NCBI GenBank assembly: GCA_035650475.1
Contig: DASRHP010000014.1
Location: 35,044-99,043, forward strand
Source of the DNA: Candidatus Binataceae bacterium
GTDB lineage: Bacteria > Desulfobacterota > Binatia > Binatales > Binataceae
DNA: 64,000 nucleotides
Direction of reading: 5' to 3'
Shown: positions 8,389-18,201 of the stretch, one piece after another
Layout: the number at the start of each line of letters is the position of its first letter
How positions within the stretch are numbered: position 1 is the stretch's first letter
Translations under genes and position numbers: made by a program
The notes under the pieces: generated by a model
Told to the model about the DNA's origin: nothing
Database searches by the model: none
What the model saw: only the letters and a program-made list of their open reading frames with translations

Positions 8389-9576
8389 ATGCCGGACGAC
8401 GTAAGCTTCGTCATCACTTCGATGCCCCCGTATGAGCGCTCGCGTGCGCAGCTCGAAATCTGCGAGCACAAGGGCATTGGCCACCCCGACAGCATCTGTG
8501 ACGGCGCTGCCGAGGCGGTTTCGCGCGCGCTCAGCCAGGCCTACCTGCGCGCGGCCGGTGAAGTGCTGCATCACAACGTGGACAAGGCTCTGCTGGTCGG
8601 CGGGCAGAGCCGTCCGCGCTTCGGCGGCGGCGAGGTCAACACCCCGGTGCGGCTGATAATCGGCGGACGCGCGACGCCGGTCGCCGGCCTCGACCTGGAG
8701 CAACTCGTGCGCGGCGCTGCGCGCGAATATCTCGTGGCGGCGCTGCACTGCGATCCGGGTTTATTCGTCGTCGAACCGGCGACTCGGACTGGCAGCCCGA
8801 ACCTGGTGCGGATTTTCGCGCGCGGCCCGTCGGCGCGGATCGCCAATGACACCAGCTTTGGCGCGGGCTACGCGCCGCTCTCGCACCTGGAACGCGCGGT
8901 CCTCAAGCTGGCGGAGATATTGCGCTCCCCATCGTTCCGCGCCGCATTTCCAGCCGCTGGCGACGACTTCAAGCTTATGGGAGTGCGTACCGGACGCAAT
9001 GTCCGCTTCACGGTCGCGCTGGCGTTCATCGATCGCACCATCCGCAGCGCGTCCGAATATTTCGCGACCAAGTCGAAAGCCCGGCGCTATCTCACGGACG
9101 CAATCGACATCGACTGCGAGATTGACATCAATATGCTCGACGACCCACAGGCGACTGATGAAACCGGGCTCTACCTGACGGTAACGGGTCTTAGTGCGGA
9201 GAACGGCGACGACGGCGAGGTGGGCAGGGGCAATCGCGTCAACGGCCTGATCACACCGTACCGGCGGATGTCGCTCGAAGCCGCGGCGGGCAAGAACCCG
9301 GTCGCCCACATCGGCAAGCTCTACAACGTGTTGGCGGCGGAGATCGCCGCCGCCATCTGCGCCGAGGTGGAAGGCGTCACGGAGGCCTCGGTGCAGATCC
9401 TCTCGACCATCGGGCGTCCAGTGGCCGAGCCGCAACTTATCGCGATCGAGCTGGCAACTGCGCATGGCCTCAGCGCGCGCTTCCGCGGAAGCGCGGAGGG
9501 AGTCGCCAGAAGCTGCCTCGGGCGCATCGATCGACTCTCCGAGCGGTTGATCCGCGGCGAGCTGCGCGTGCTCTGA
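8389..9576 (+). CDS. S-adenosylmethionine synthetase, archaeal type
   Basis: Makes S-adenosylmethionine from methionine and ATP. The sequence [20 protein letters not shown] is the signature of the archaeal MAT family (PF01941), not of the usual bacterial Met[19 protein letters not shown] and [19 protein letters not shown] are further blocks of that family. Length, 395 aa, is normal for it. This family is found sporadically in bacteria, often alongside or in place of MetK; whether this genome also has metK cannot be seen here. No neighbouring methyl-cycle genes are present. Confidence 0.93.
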   Translation: MPDDVSFVITSMPPYERSRAQLEICEHKGIGHPDSICDGAAEAVSRALSQAYLRAAGEVLHHNVDKALLVGGQSRPRFGGGEVNTPVRLIIGGRATPVAGLDLEQLVRGAAREYLVAALHCDPGLFVVEPATRTGSPNLVRIFARGPSARIANDTSFGAGYAPLSHLERAVLKLAEILRSPSFRAAFPAAGDDFKLMGVRTGRNVRFTVALAFIDRTIRSASEYFATKSKARRYLTDAIDIDCEIDINMLDDPQATDETGLYLTVTGLSAENGDDGEVGRGNRVNGLITPYRRMSLEAAAGKNPVAHIGKLYNVLAAEIAAAICAEVEGVTEASVQILSTIGRPVAEPQLIAIELATAHGLSARFRGSAEGVARSCLGRIDRLSERLIRGELRVL

Positions 9577-9676
9577 CCTCTGCCAGCCGCAATATCAAAA
9601 ATTCTGGCCATCGTCCTGAGTGCGAAGAAGAATGCCCGAACCTTGACGTGGCGGCGGCGCGTCGCGTCGAGCCGCG

Positions 9677-10684
9677 TCAACGGTGCAGCGCCGGCAGGAC
9701 TTCGGTGGCGAAGCGCTCGAGCGAGCGCATCGCCTTGGCCGGCGCAAGGCCCGGCAATTGCATGGCGACGATTAGCTCGCTCATCTGGCCCGTGCCGACA
9801 ATCGCGGCGAGCTGCGCGGTCACTTCCTTTGCGGTTCCGAGCACGCAGGTGCGCCGCACCTTCTCCGGCTCCGGCTTGATCCACGTCTGCCTGCCACCGG
9901 TCGCCTCCGACAGCCACTTGGCGTACAGCTCGGCCTGGTACAGAGCGGGGCGCTCGATATCGGCCCACGCCTGGTCGGCACTGTCGGCGATGTACACGGT
10001 ACGGCTGTTCACGATGTCGTAGGCGGCGGGGTCCTTGCCACGCTTGCGCAAAGCTGCGCGGTAGAGCGCGGCCTCGCGCTGGCCAAGATTGCAGGCGAAG
10101 GAGAGATCGAGCTCGGCGCCGCGCTCTATCGCTTTGGGCGCCATTCCGCCCCACAGCAGTTGCGGATGCGGCCGGCTGAGCGGGCGCGGCAGCACGCGCA
10201 CGTCGCGGAACTGGAAGTATTTGCCCGCGAAGCTGAAGCGTTCGCCGGTCCACGCGCGCTTGAGAATCTCGATCGTCTCCAGCGTACGCCCGAGCCGCTC
10301 GGCGCGCGGCACCTGGAACCCGCCGAATTCCTCCGCGCGGTAGCCGAGTCCGATTCCGAGCCGCAACCGCCCGCCCGAGATGACGTCGATCGCTGCGGTG
10401 TCCTCGGCCAGGCGCAGCGGGTGGTAAAACGGCGCGAGCAGCACATAGGTGCCGAGCGCGACGCGGATGGTGCGCGCAGCGAGCGCGCCCAGTGTCGGCA
10501 TGAGCGCGGCGAGATAACCATCGTCGGTGAAGTGATGCTCGGTCAGCCAGATCGAATCGAATCCCGCGCGGTCGGCGAACTCGGCCTGACGGAACAGCTC
10601 GGAATAAAGCGTATGGAAGTCGAGATTTGCGCCCGGCGGATTGCGGAAGCCGAGCAGGTAGCCGAACTTGATCGCCTCTGCCAT
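9677..10684 (-). CDS. LLM-class flavin/F420-dependent oxidoreductase
   Basis: A 335-aa TIM-barrel of the bacterial luciferase-like family. Seen: FADRAGFDSIWLTEHHFTDD near residues 36-55, the HPLRLAEDTAAIDVISGGRL core block with the GGR(L) motif, and GYRAEEFGGFQVPR. Such enzymes use FMNH2 or reduced F420 to oxidise aldehydes, ketones, organosulfur or alkane-like substrates. Substrate not predictable. It is 64 bases downstream of the SDR/acyl-CoA dehydrogenase pair on the same strand, suggesting one degradative operon. Confidence 0.92.
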   Translation of the reverse strand: MAEAIKFGYLLGFRNPPGANLDFHTLYSELFRQAEFADRAGFDSIWLTEHHFTDDGYLAALMPTLGALAARTIRVALGTYVLLAPFYHPLRLAEDTAAIDVISGGRLRLGIGLGYRAEEFGGFQVPRAERLGRTLETIEILKRAWTGERFSFAGKYFQFRDVRVLPRPLSRPHPQLLWGGMAPKAIERGAELDLSFACNLGQREAALYRAALRKRGKDPAAYDIVNSRTVYIADSADQAWADIERPALYQAELYAKWLSEATGGRQTWIKPEPEKVRRTCVLGTAKEVTAQLAAIVGTGQMSELIVAMQLPGLAPAKAMRSLERFATEVLPALHR

Positions 10685-10748
10685 CGATCTCGCAGCCTCC
10701 GACGGGCCGCCCTGGCTCCCGCCCGTACTCGCCTCCAGTTGCGGGGCG

Positions 10749-11546
10749 CTAGCGCCCCGCGTACACCGTGCGCACGAGCGGATGGGTTTCGCCGCCGTCG
10801 ATCGTGAGCACCGCGCCGGTGGTGAAGCTGGCGGCGGGGCTGGCGAAGTATAGCGCCGCGCCGACCACCTCCTCGGGCTCGCCCGCGCGCTGGAGCGGAA
10901 AGGTCTCGCGCGCGCGGCGCGTGAAATCCTCGGTTCGCGACCATCCCTTGCTGATATCGGTATGAAACGGGCCGCACATGATGCAGTTGACGCGCACCCT
11001 GGGGCCGTACTCCTTGGCCAGCGCGACGGTCAGGATATTCAGTCCGGCCTTGGCCGCGGCGTAAGGCGCGGTCTCCGGGCTCGGCGCAACCGACGCGGTG
11101 GACGAAATATTGATGATGGCACCGCCCTCGCCCGCCGCCATCCGCGAGCCGAAGAGCGCCGAGAGCCGAAACGGCCCCTTGAGATTTACCCCGATTATCT
11201 TGTCGAAGAGCTCCTCGCTGGTCTCGAGCGACGACGGCGCGAGCGGCGAGAGCCCGGCGTTGTTGATGAGCACGTCGGCGCGGCCCCATCGCGCATAAAC
11301 CTCTTCGGCAAGGCGGTCGCAATCCGCCCATTTGCCGACGTGCGCCGCGTGCGCCGAGCCGTCGGAGCCAAGCGCGCGAATCTCCTTGACGGTGGCCTCG
11401 CACGCTTCGAGCTTGCGGCTGGCGATCGCCAATCTCGCGCCGGCGGCGGCGAAGCCCAGCGCCATCGCATGGCCCAGCCCGCGGCTGCCGCCGGTGATCA
11501 CCACCACCTTGCCGCTGAAATCGTATTGCACGGCGCGCGTCGTCAT
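10749..11546 (-). CDS. Short-chain dehydrogenase/reductase (SDR)
   Basis: A 265-aa classical SDR. VVVITGGSRGLGHAMALGFA carries the TGxxxGxG cofactor motif, INNAGLSPL the NNAG motif, and NISSTASVAPSPETAPYAAA plus K the catalytic Ser and YxxxK. The C-terminal LTIDGGETHPLVR is typical. The true ATG is at 11546 and overlaps the acyl-CoA dehydrogenase stop in an ATGA, indicating translational coupling; the longer open frame upstream is a shadow of that gene. Likely oxidises a 3-hydroxyacyl-CoA or an alcohol in the same pathway. Confidence 0.93.
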   Translation of the reverse strand: MTTRAVQYDFSGKVVVITGGSRGLGHAMALGFAAAGARLAIASRKLEACEATVKEIRALGSDGSAHAAHVGKWADCDRLAEEVYARWGRADVLINNAGLSPLAPSSLETSEELFDKIIGVNLKGPFRLSALFGSRMAAGEGGAIINISSTASVAPSPETAPYAAAKAGLNILTVALAKEYGPRVRVNCIMCGPFHTDISKGWSRTEDFTRRARETFPLQRAGEPEEVVGAALYFASPAASFTTGAVLTIDGGETHPLVRTVYAGR

Positions 11547-12835
11547 TGCGCTGCCACCTCCAGCTCGATTCGCCCGGCGAACTTTCGAAGCGCCGCCTCG
11601 CGCAGCGCCGGGATGTGCCCTGTGGGGAACAACCCGTTCGTCCCGCGGTACTCGCGCAGCACCTGGCGCGCGAGCGTGATCTTGTGGACCTCGGTCGGCC
11701 CGTCGGCCAGACCCATCACGAAACTCTCCATCACCTGGTCCACGAAGGGCATCTCGGGCGTCACGCCGAGCGAGCCATGGATCTGGAGCGCGCGCACGGC
11801 GACGTCGTGGAACACCTTGGGCATCTGCGCTTTCACCGCCGCGATGTCCTTGCGGACCTTGAGATAGTCCTTGTACTTGTCGATGCGCCAGGCGGTGCGC
11901 AGAACGAGCAGGCGGAACTGCTCGATGTCGATCCACGAGTCCGCGATCTTCTCCTGCACCATCTGCTTGTCCGCGAGCAGCGAGCCCTGGGTGGTGCGGG
12001 ACAGCGCGCGCTCGCACATCATGTCGAACGCCTTGCGCACCTGCCCGATAGTGCGCATCGCGTGATGAATACGGCCGCCGCCCAGGCGCGTCTGCGCGAC
12101 CACGAAGCCGCCTCCGCGCCCGCCCAACAGATGGTCCTTGGGCACCTGCACGTCCTGATAGTTGACGTAGGCGTGGGTGCCCTCGTCCTCATGGCCAACG
12201 CCGAGGTTGCGCACGATATTCACGCCGGGCGCATCGGTTGGAACGATGAAGGTGGAGAGCCGCTTGTAGGGCGGCGCGTCGGGATCGGTGACCGCGAGCA
12301 GGATCAGGAACGAGGAGTAGCGCGCGTTGGAAGAAAACCACTTCTGTCCGTTGATTACCCAGTTATCGCCGCGCAGTTCGGCGCGGGTCGTAAAAACCTT
12401 GGGATCGGCGCCGCCCTGCGGCTCGGTCATCGAGAAGCACGACACGATCTCGTTGCGCAGCAGCGGCTCGAGGTACTGCTTCTTCTGTTCCGGCGTGCCG
12501 TACTTGGCGAGGATCTCGGCGTTGCCGGAGTCCGGCGCCTGGCATCCGAAAACCGTCGGCGCAAAGCGCGAGCGGCCGAGGATCTCGTTCATCAGCGCGA
12601 GCTTGAGCTGGCCGTAGCCCTGGCCGCCGAGCTCGGGTTCGAGATGGCAGGCCCAGAGCCTGCGCTTGCGGACCTCGGCCTGAAGCGGGCGCACCAGTGC
12701 ATTGCGTTTTGGATCCCGCACATCGTAGGGCGAGCCGAGCACGTAGTCGAGCGGCTCGACTTCCTCCCGCACGAATTTCTCCATCCAGTCGAGTTCCTTC
12801 TGGAAGTCGGGTTCGGTTTCAAAATCCCAGCTCAT
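11543..12835 (-). CDS. Acyl-CoA dehydrogenase family protein
   Basis: A 430-aa FAD enzyme. CFSMTEPQGGADPKVFTT is the ACAD substrate/FAD loop, INGQKWFSSNARYSSFLI the W-containing FAD segment, and QIHGSLGVTPEMPFVDQV with LADGPTEVHKITLAR the C-terminal active-site region, resembling the ACAD10/ACAD11 group that prefers long-chain or 4-hydroxyacyl substrates. Coupled to the SDR by a 4-bp overlap. Start ATG at 12835. Confidence 0.94.
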   Translation of the reverse strand: MSWDFETEPDFQKELDWMEKFVREEVEPLDYVLGSPYDVRDPKRNALVRPLQAEVRKRRLWACHLEPELGGQGYGQLKLALMNEILGRSRFAPTVFGCQAPDSGNAEILAKYGTPEQKKQYLEPLLRNEIVSCFSMTEPQGGADPKVFTTRAELRGDNWVINGQKWFSSNARYSSFLILLAVTDPDAPPYKRLSTFIVPTDAPGVNIVRNLGVGHEDEGTHAYVNYQDVQVPKDHLLGGRGGGFVVAQTRLGGGRIHHAMRTIGQVRKAFDMMCERALSRTTQGSLLADKQMVQEKIADSWIDIEQFRLLVLRTAWRIDKYKDYLKVRKDIAAVKAQMPKVFHDVAVRALQIHGSLGVTPEMPFVDQVMESFVMGLADGPTEVHKITLARQVLREYRGTNGLFPTGHIPALREAALRKFAGRIELEVAAQ

Positions 12836-13000
12836 GGCGATCTCCTCAAAGATTCGGCTATGTGGGTTGAATCAACGGCCTCAAAGCTGTCCGCAATGGG
12901 CTCCGGGAGTCTCTGCGCACGTCAGACACGCGCGCGGAAATGACAGCGCAGGGGGCCGCGGAACGGAAGCCTGTTCATTACCGAGTCCAGTACTCAATAG

Positions 13001-14455
13001 CTATGCGAGCGACTTCTTCACGGCGTCCTCGATCACGGTACCGCGGAAGAAATCGGGATTGGCCGCGGTCCAGAAGCTGACCGGATTGTCGAATACCAAC
13101 TCGCGGAAGGCTTGCTCGTCGATGAGGCCGTGCTCGACCAGCTCGTATGCCTCCTCGGCCGCCCGCGCCATCTCGGGAACGTCCCAGTGGCTCAGGTCCG
13201 AGCCGTAGAGCGGATGCAGCCGGGAGCCGGGCGGCGCGGTGCGCCGGTCGAAGGCGAGCGCGGTCAGCGGATCGTCGCCCTCGCATCCGAAGTAGAACTG
13301 CCTGCTGAAGATCGCGCTTATCTCCTCGGCGCTTTCTATTCCGCTCGGCTCCCATTCGTCGAGCAGCGCGGGGTCCTCGCCGCGCGTCATGGCACGGGCG
13401 TAGGCGTTCAAAAGCTCGCCCGCGCGATCCGACAGCCCGGGGCCACCGTAGCGGCGGCACAGATCCGCGAGGCTCTCGCGATCGATGTGCGCGGGATTGT
13501 AGTTCTGGACCGCGCCCCAGTTGCGCTTGTGCCAGTGCGAGATCAGGTCGCAGTGCAGGTTGTGCGCCCAGGCGACTCCGCCCTCCATGAAGGCGAAGCG
13601 CATCTGCGCAAAGCGCTTCGGCACGCCGCCCATCACAAGTCCGCGGCAGACCGCGTCCGCGCTCGCCGCGAAGTTGCCGAGATGGTTGTGCACGTAATTC
13701 GACGGCGTCGCTCGGCTGCCCCATCCGTAGCCCACCGAATGGAAGGTCGGCGACACTCTGAGTTCGGCGCACTTCGCCCACACCGGGTCGTAGTCGTATT
13801 CGCTGTCGAGGCCGTAGGTGTCGAGCCAGTAGGTGTAACGGGCGGCCTCGGGCGAGATGCGCTCAGCGGCCTTGACCGGCCGGCGCACGTAGCTCGCCAT
13901 CATGATCGCGCGCATCCCGAGCCGGCCGACGGCGAACTCCAACTCCTCGATCGCCTCGCGCGGCGTGTGCATCGCGATAATCGCGACCGGCAACAGGCGG
14001 TCGGCGAACTCGGCGTACATTTCGGCGCGCATCCTGTTGAGCGCACGCACCGCGGCGCGCCGGACCTCCTCGTCGCCGATCTGCACCGCCATCAGCCCGA
14101 CGCTCGGATAGATGATCGAGACGTCGAGTCCCATCTCGTTCATCCGCTCGTGGAAAAGCCTCGGGAAAAGGGCGGTGGCGAGGTCGCGGGTGTTGCGCGC
14201 AGGGCTCGCCCACCACGTCGGGCGCATCGCGCGCCGTTCATGGCGCTCCTCGCGCGTCAGCGTGCGCCAGCCGGCGCCGAGAAAGCCGTCGAAGCTCGCC
14301 TTGCCGAAGCGCTCGACCGCCGACGGGCCGGCCTCCGCGCGCAGATAGTCGAAGAACAGCGGCCCGGCCTCGTACTGATGGCCGTCGGAGTCAATTATCG
14401 GATGGCTCAGCCGCGCGCGCAGCGCGGCCGAGGGCGAGACGGGCTTGGCGGACAT
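13001..14455 (-). CDS. Amidohydrolase 2 family protein
   Basis: A 484-aa TIM-barrel hydrolase. HPIIDSDGHQYEAGPLF gives the N-terminal metal-site motif (DxDGH type), FHSVGYGWG and the YVHNHLGNFAASADAVCRGL block contain later His residues, and YGSDLSHWDVPEMA provides the C-terminal Asp region. This subfamily (decarboxylase/hydrolase-like Amidohydro_2) is abundant in aromatic and xenobiotic degradation. ATG at 14455 is preferred; upstream in-frame sequence is low-complexity basic. A related enzyme is at 49325. Confidence 0.88.
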   Translation of the reverse strand: MSAKPVSPSAALRARLSHPIIDSDGHQYEAGPLFFDYLRAEAGPSAVERFGKASFDGFLGAGWRTLTREERHERRAMRPTWWASPARNTRDLATALFPRLFHERMNEMGLDVSIIYPSVGLMAVQIGDEEVRRAAVRALNRMRAEMYAEFADRLLPVAIIAMHTPREAIEELEFAVGRLGMRAIMMASYVRRPVKAAERISPEAARYTYWLDTYGLDSEYDYDPVWAKCAELRVSPTFHSVGYGWGSRATPSNYVHNHLGNFAASADAVCRGLVMGGVPKRFAQMRFAFMEGGVAWAHNLHCDLISHWHKRNWGAVQNYNPAHIDRESLADLCRRYGGPGLSDRAGELLNAYARAMTRGEDPALLDEWEPSGIESAEEISAIFSRQFYFGCEGDDPLTALAFDRRTAPPGSRLHPLYGSDLSHWDVPEMARAAEEAYELVEHGLIDEQAFRELVFDNPVSFWTAANPDFFRGTVIEDAVKKSLA

Positions 14456-14535
14456 GATTTTGCTCCGGCCCAAGGTTTTAGCCCACCCGCGCGGCCCGCG
14501 CCAACCCCGGGCGCGGGCGTTACACGCGCGGCGAG

Positions 14536-14572
14536 GCAAAAGAAAAGCCGCCGGCCCAGGGCGCCGGCGGCT
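14536..14572 (-). terminator. Rho-independent terminator of the DsbA-like gene
   Basis: Reading the minus strand after the stop at 14597: a perfect 10-bp stem (AGCCGCCGGC pairs with GCCGGCGGCT; plus-strand arms 14546-14555 and 14563-14572) with a 7-nt loop, followed by a T-rich run TTTTCTTTT. Textbook intrinsic terminator. Confidence 0.88.
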
Positions 14573-14596
14573 CGAGGCGGTCAAGCCGCGAAGCGA

Positions 14597-15682
14597 TCAG
14601 TTCGCCGCCGCCGTCTTCTTGGTCCCGTGGTTGCCGGCCTGCGCGAGCTCCTCGTCGATGATCTGCTGAAACTGCGGCAGCGGCTGCGCGCCCACCAGCT
14701 GGCGACCGTCGATGAAGAAGGTCGGGGTGCCGCTGACATTGAGCTTGCGCCCTTCGGCGAGGTCTTTCTTGATCGCCTCTTCGTATTTGCCCTTGTCTAG
14801 ACAGCCGTCGAACTTCGCGGTGTCGAGCCCGAGCTTCTTGGCGGTAGCTTTGAGGTCGGCGGGCGCGAGCTTGGACTGATCGGCGAACAGCGCGTCATGG
14901 TACTGCCAGAACTTGTTCTGCTCGCCCGCGCAACGCGCCGCGTTGGCCGCCGCCATCGCGTGATCGTGGAAGCTCAGCGGGAAATCCATGAACACGATCT
15001 CGACCTTGTCGCCGTATTTTTCCCGCACCTGCTTGACCGTGTCCTCGGCGCGCTTGCAGAAGGGGCACTGGAAGTCGCCGAACTCGATCAGCTTGACCGG
15101 CGCGTCCTTGGGGCCGAGCGTGGGATGGCCGGTGCTGGAGACCTCGACCCGCGGCGGCTGGAGCAAAACCTTGACCCCGTACTGCTGGCGCAGGCGCTCC
15201 AGCAGCGCCTCGCGCTGCTGCTGGGCGTCGCGCTGGCGCAAGGCCGCGATCAGGCGATCCTTGACCTTGTCGTAGGGGGTCGCCTTAAGCGCCGCGATCC
15301 TGTCCTTGTTCTGGTCGTAGAACTTTTTGGCCGAGGCGTCGTTCACATCGGCCGCGACCTTGTCGTCGATTTCGCGCTTGAGGAAATCGGCGACGCTGAG
15401 GTGGTCCTTGCGGGCCGCCTGTTGGAGCACGTAGTCATCGACGATATCATCAAGCGCGCCCTTGCGGGCGTCGTAAAGCTGGACCTTTATCTTGGCGTCC
15501 ACCTCCTGCTGGGTAATCTTGTGGCTGCCGACGGTTGCGAGCACCGGGCTCACGTCCGCCGCCGCGGCCGCGGACGCGCCGATGAGGAAAGCCGCGGCGC
15601 CGGCCGCGATCGCCCCCGCCAGCAGGGAGCGGCCGTCGAGGCGCACCGCCAGCTTCCGAATCGCACTAAGTTCTTTACGCAC
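14597..15682 (-). CDS. DsbA-family thiol-disulfide oxidoreductase with SurA-like N-domain
   Basis: A 361-aa exported protein. Residues about 20-42 form a hydrophobic signal/anchor ending ASAAAAADV. Residues 45-165 resemble a SurA_N/trigger-factor-like chaperone segment (VGSHKITQQEVDAKI onward, helical and charged). The C-terminal half is a thioredoxin fold: FGDFQCPFCKRAED contains the CPFC redox centre and NVSGTPTFFIDGRQL the cis-proline loop. It probably introduces or isomerises disulfides in envelope proteins. GTG start, with AAGGA upstream. Own terminator downstream. Confidence 0.9.
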   Translation of the reverse strand: MRKELSAIRKLAVRLDGRSLLAGAIAAGAAAFLIGASAAAAADVSPVLATVGSHKITQQEVDAKIKVQLYDARKGALDDIVDDYVLQQAARKDHLSVADFLKREIDDKVAADVNDASAKKFYDQNKDRIAALKATPYDKVKDRLIAALRQRDAQQQREALLERLRQQYGVKVLLQPPRVEVSSTGHPTLGPKDAPVKLIEFGDFQCPFCKRAEDTVKQVREKYGDKVEIVFMDFPLSFHDHAMAAANAARCAGEQNKFWQYHDALFADQSKLAPADLKATAKKLGLDTAKFDGCLDKGKYEEAIKKDLAEGRKLNVSGTPTFFIDGRQLVGAQPLPQFQQIIDEELAQAGNHGTKKTAAAN

Positions 15683-15845
15683 TGATTTTTCGTCCTTACG
15701 GGCAGAATTGGGTTAAGGCCCTAAGCCGCATCAAGCCTATCATTACGGCAACCCCGCCGCGACCGGGGTTTGGCGCGCCGCCGCGCCCGTGGCATGTTCG
15801 CGCTCTAACGAGCTGCCGCGGCGGCGGATCGGGTTCCCAACCCGC

Positions 15846-15874
15846 TTAACCGAAGGCCGCCGCGGCTATATACA
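15846..15874 (+). promoter_or_regulatory. Candidate sigma-70 promoter for the CBS gene
   Basis: TTAACC (15846-15851), a 17-bp spacer and TATACA (15869-15874) lie 57 bases upstream of the start codon, in an AT-rich patch TATATACAAT. The -35 box is a poor match, so confidence is limited. Confidence 0.35.
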
Positions 15875-15930
15875 ATGGAGCACTGGGGCGGTCACCTGGA
15901 AGCTTGGTCCGCGGCAAAGGAGGTCGAACC

Positions 15931-16371
15931 ATGGCAAGCACGGTTTCGGCAGTCCTCCAGCAGAAGGGCAGCGAGGTCATAAGCGTAACCCCCGGCCAGA
16001 GCGTTACGTCGCTCGCCGGCCTGCTCACCGCGAGGCGTATCGGGGCCGCGCCCGTGGTTGACGAATCCGGTCGGCTGGTCGGTATCGTCTCCGAGCGCGA
16101 CATCGTTCACGGCATCGCCGAGCACGGCGAGGCGGTGATGGCGATGCCGGTCGAGCGGCTGATGACGCGCGAGGTGAGAACCTGCGCGCCCCACGACGCG
16201 ATCGTCGAGCTGATGGAAGTGATGACGATGCAGCGCATCCGCCACCTGCCGGTCATCCGCGACGGCAGGCTGGCCGGGATCGTCAGCATCGGCGACGTCG
16301 TCAAGCAGCGTCTGCACGAGGCGCAGTTCGAGCTCGAGTCGCTGCGCAATTACATCTGCTCGGCGTCGTAG
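15931..16371 (+). CDS. CBS-domain pair protein
   Basis: A 146-aa protein made of two CBS motifs: residues about 10-65 (VTPGQSVTSLAGLLTARRIG, then LVGIVSERDIVHGI) and 75-135 (TCAPHDAIVELMEVMTMQRI, then LAGIVSIGDVVKQR). Such stand-alone CBS pairs bind adenine nucleotides or other ligands and regulate partners. The start is fixed by a strong AAAGGAGG site ending 6 bases before ATG 15931. Partner unknown. Confidence 0.93.
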   Translation: MASTVSAVLQQKGSEVISVTPGQSVTSLAGLLTARRIGAAPVVDESGRLVGIVSERDIVHGIAEHGEAVMAMPVERLMTREVRTCAPHDAIVELMEVMTMQRIRHLPVIRDGRLAGIVSIGDVVKQRLHEAQFELESLRNYICSAS

Positions 16372-16416
16372 CGCGTCGCCGCCAGCGGGAGCGGCGCGAA
16401 TCCGAGGCGGCGCGCC

Positions 16417-18201
16417 TCAGCGCTCCGGCGCGCCGGCGAGGACCATCCGCTGGACACCCCAGGCCGCGCCGCTCAGGGCCAGCGTCAAAAGCGGCGCCCC
16501 CACCGCCATGACCAGCGCGAGCATGAAGGGCAGCCAATTCTCATCAGGCGAGTAATGCTGCATCGCGAGGCTGATGCCCCAGGCGTCGAGCAGGGCGGGG
16601 ATCAACCACCAGGCCGCTTCGCCCACCAGCAGTGCGCCTGGGACCAGCCATCGGCGCCCGAGCGCAAGCGTAACCGCCTCCGCCACCAGCAACGTCGCCG
16701 CGACTGAGCCCAAGGCGGTCGCCGGCCACAACCTGAGCGGCGGCCAAACCATCGCGTCCATCATCGAACCCGAACTGAACTGGAGCATCGCGGCGGGAAC
16801 GAGGACCAGCAACCAGGCCACGCCGATCGCGAAGGTTCGCGCGCCGCGGCGCACGAAGCCGGTTAACACCGTTAGCGCCGCCACGAGCAAGGCGACCGCA
16901 AACGCGATTCCGTACTGGCGGCGGCGATGGGCGAAGTAGGGCGCCCCGACCGTGGTCGAGACGTCGTGCGAGGCTTCGAGCGCAAGCGGCCCGTCGAGGC
17001 GGTCGGTGGCACCAAGGATTTGCCCTAACGCCACGCATCCGCCCTTGCCGCATCGGTTGACCGCCAGCGCGCACTGGATCGCGCCGCGCGCCGCGTCTTC
17101 GCGCATGTCCCTGCTGGCGGCGAACTGCGCGAGCGCGGCATTCGTGATACGTGCGCGGCGCAGGTAGAGCGCCTTCTGCAACCCGCTCTCCGGCGGCTCG
17201 ACCGCAGGAACGGGCAGCGGCCGCATCGCAGCGGCGCGCGCGCCCGGCCACGGCGCGCCCATCGTCGCTGCAGGAGGCGGCGGCGATACAGCCAGTGCGA
17301 CCAGCGCGCGCGGCGGCGGCTCCAAGGTGCGCACGATCTCCGACAATGCGCCGCTTGCTTCGGCGCTGCCGCTACGCTCGGCAATACGGGTCAGCGTCTC
17401 AGCCTTCTCGTCGTCCGTGGACTTTTCCGCGCGCAGCCAGCGTCCCAAGAAGCGGCCGATACTCGCGGCCTCGGTCTGGGCGCGGCTGGCGGCGAGGAAA
17501 TCGTCCGCCGTATGCAACTGGCCGAAGCGATCGAGCGTCTGGTAGGCCTGCGCGCGCACGGCGCCGTCGGGGTCATTTTTGGCGGCGCGCCACAGCGCCG
17601 CAAAGTCGGGCGGCGTTTTGCAGTTGCGCAGAGCGACGGCGGCAGCCGCGCGCACCTTGGGCGCGGGGTCGGCGCCCAGGAGCCGATTGAGCGCCGGCGC
17701 ATCGTCGCGCCATCCCAACAGATAGGTCAGCGACGCCCTCGTGGCGGGATAGTTCACGGCGGCGAGGCGCGCGGCGAACAACTGCGTCGCCTCCGCGTCA
17801 TGGACCAGCGCGGGTGCGGCGAGCGCCGCCTCCACCGCGCTCGCCAACTCGAACGGCTCACGCACGGCAGCGGGTTTGGCGAGCGCGTCAAGCAGCGCTC
17901 CGAGCGCAGGTTTATCCGCGCACTGCCTGAGCAGCGCGAAGAACTGGTTTTCATTGACCGGTTCTGCCGAGCCGACGAACCGCGTCAGCATCGGCTGGAG
18001 TTGCGCGTTGCAGGCCACATCGGCCGCGCCGGCGCGCTTTGGCGCGAGCGCCGCGAGAGCAAGGGCGATTATCGATGCAAGTACAAACCGCAGCGCGAGC
18101 GCTGGGGCCGGTGGGCGCACGACGCAAGTATAGACATCGCCGGGCGCAAAAGCAGCCCACCAGGCGGCTCGCAGGCGCGCCGGGTGCGCGGCCGTTCTCA
18201 T
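16417..18201 (-). CDS. HEAT-repeat membrane protein, unknown function
   Basis: A 594-aa protein. A hydrophobic segment near residues 38-60 looks like a signal peptide. The next part (about 65-330) is Ala/Leu-rich helical with HEAT-like units, for example VRAAAAVALRNCKTPPDF followed by GAVRAQAYQTLDRFG, then a Pro-rich linker. From about 430 there are roughly five membrane helices. No catalytic motif seen. The start is uncertain: ATG 18201 has a long non-hydrophobic N-region, while GTG 18120 would place the signal peptide at the N-terminus and sits directly after a TATACT box. Probably an envelope or surveillance protein with periplasmic repeats. Confidence 0.7.
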   Translation of the reverse strand: MRTAAHPARLRAAWWAAFAPGDVYTCVVRPPAPALALRFVLASIIALALAALAPKRAGAADVACNAQLQPMLTRFVGSAEPVNENQFFALLRQCADKPALGALLDALAKPAAVREPFELASAVEAALAAPALVHDAEATQLFAARLAAVNYPATRASLTYLLGWRDDAPALNRLLGADPAPKVRAAAAVALRNCKTPPDFAALWRAAKNDPDGAVRAQAYQTLDRFGQLHTADDFLAASRAQTEAASIGRFLGRWLRAEKSTDDEKAETLTRIAERSGSAEASGALSEIVRTLEPPPRALVALAVSPPPPAATMGAPWPGARAAAMRPLPVPAVEPPESGLQKALYLRRARITNAALAQFAASRDMREDAARGAIQCALAVNRCGKGGCVALGQILGATDRLDGPLALEASHDVSTTVGAPYFAHRRRQYGIAFAVALLVAALTVLTGFVRRGARTFAIGVAWLLVLVPAAMLQFSSGSMMDAMVWPPLRLWPATALGSVAATLLVAEAVTLALGRRWLVPGALLVGEAAWWLIPALLDAWGISLAMQHYSPDENWLPFMLALVMAVGAPLLTLALSGAAWGVQRMVLAGAPER

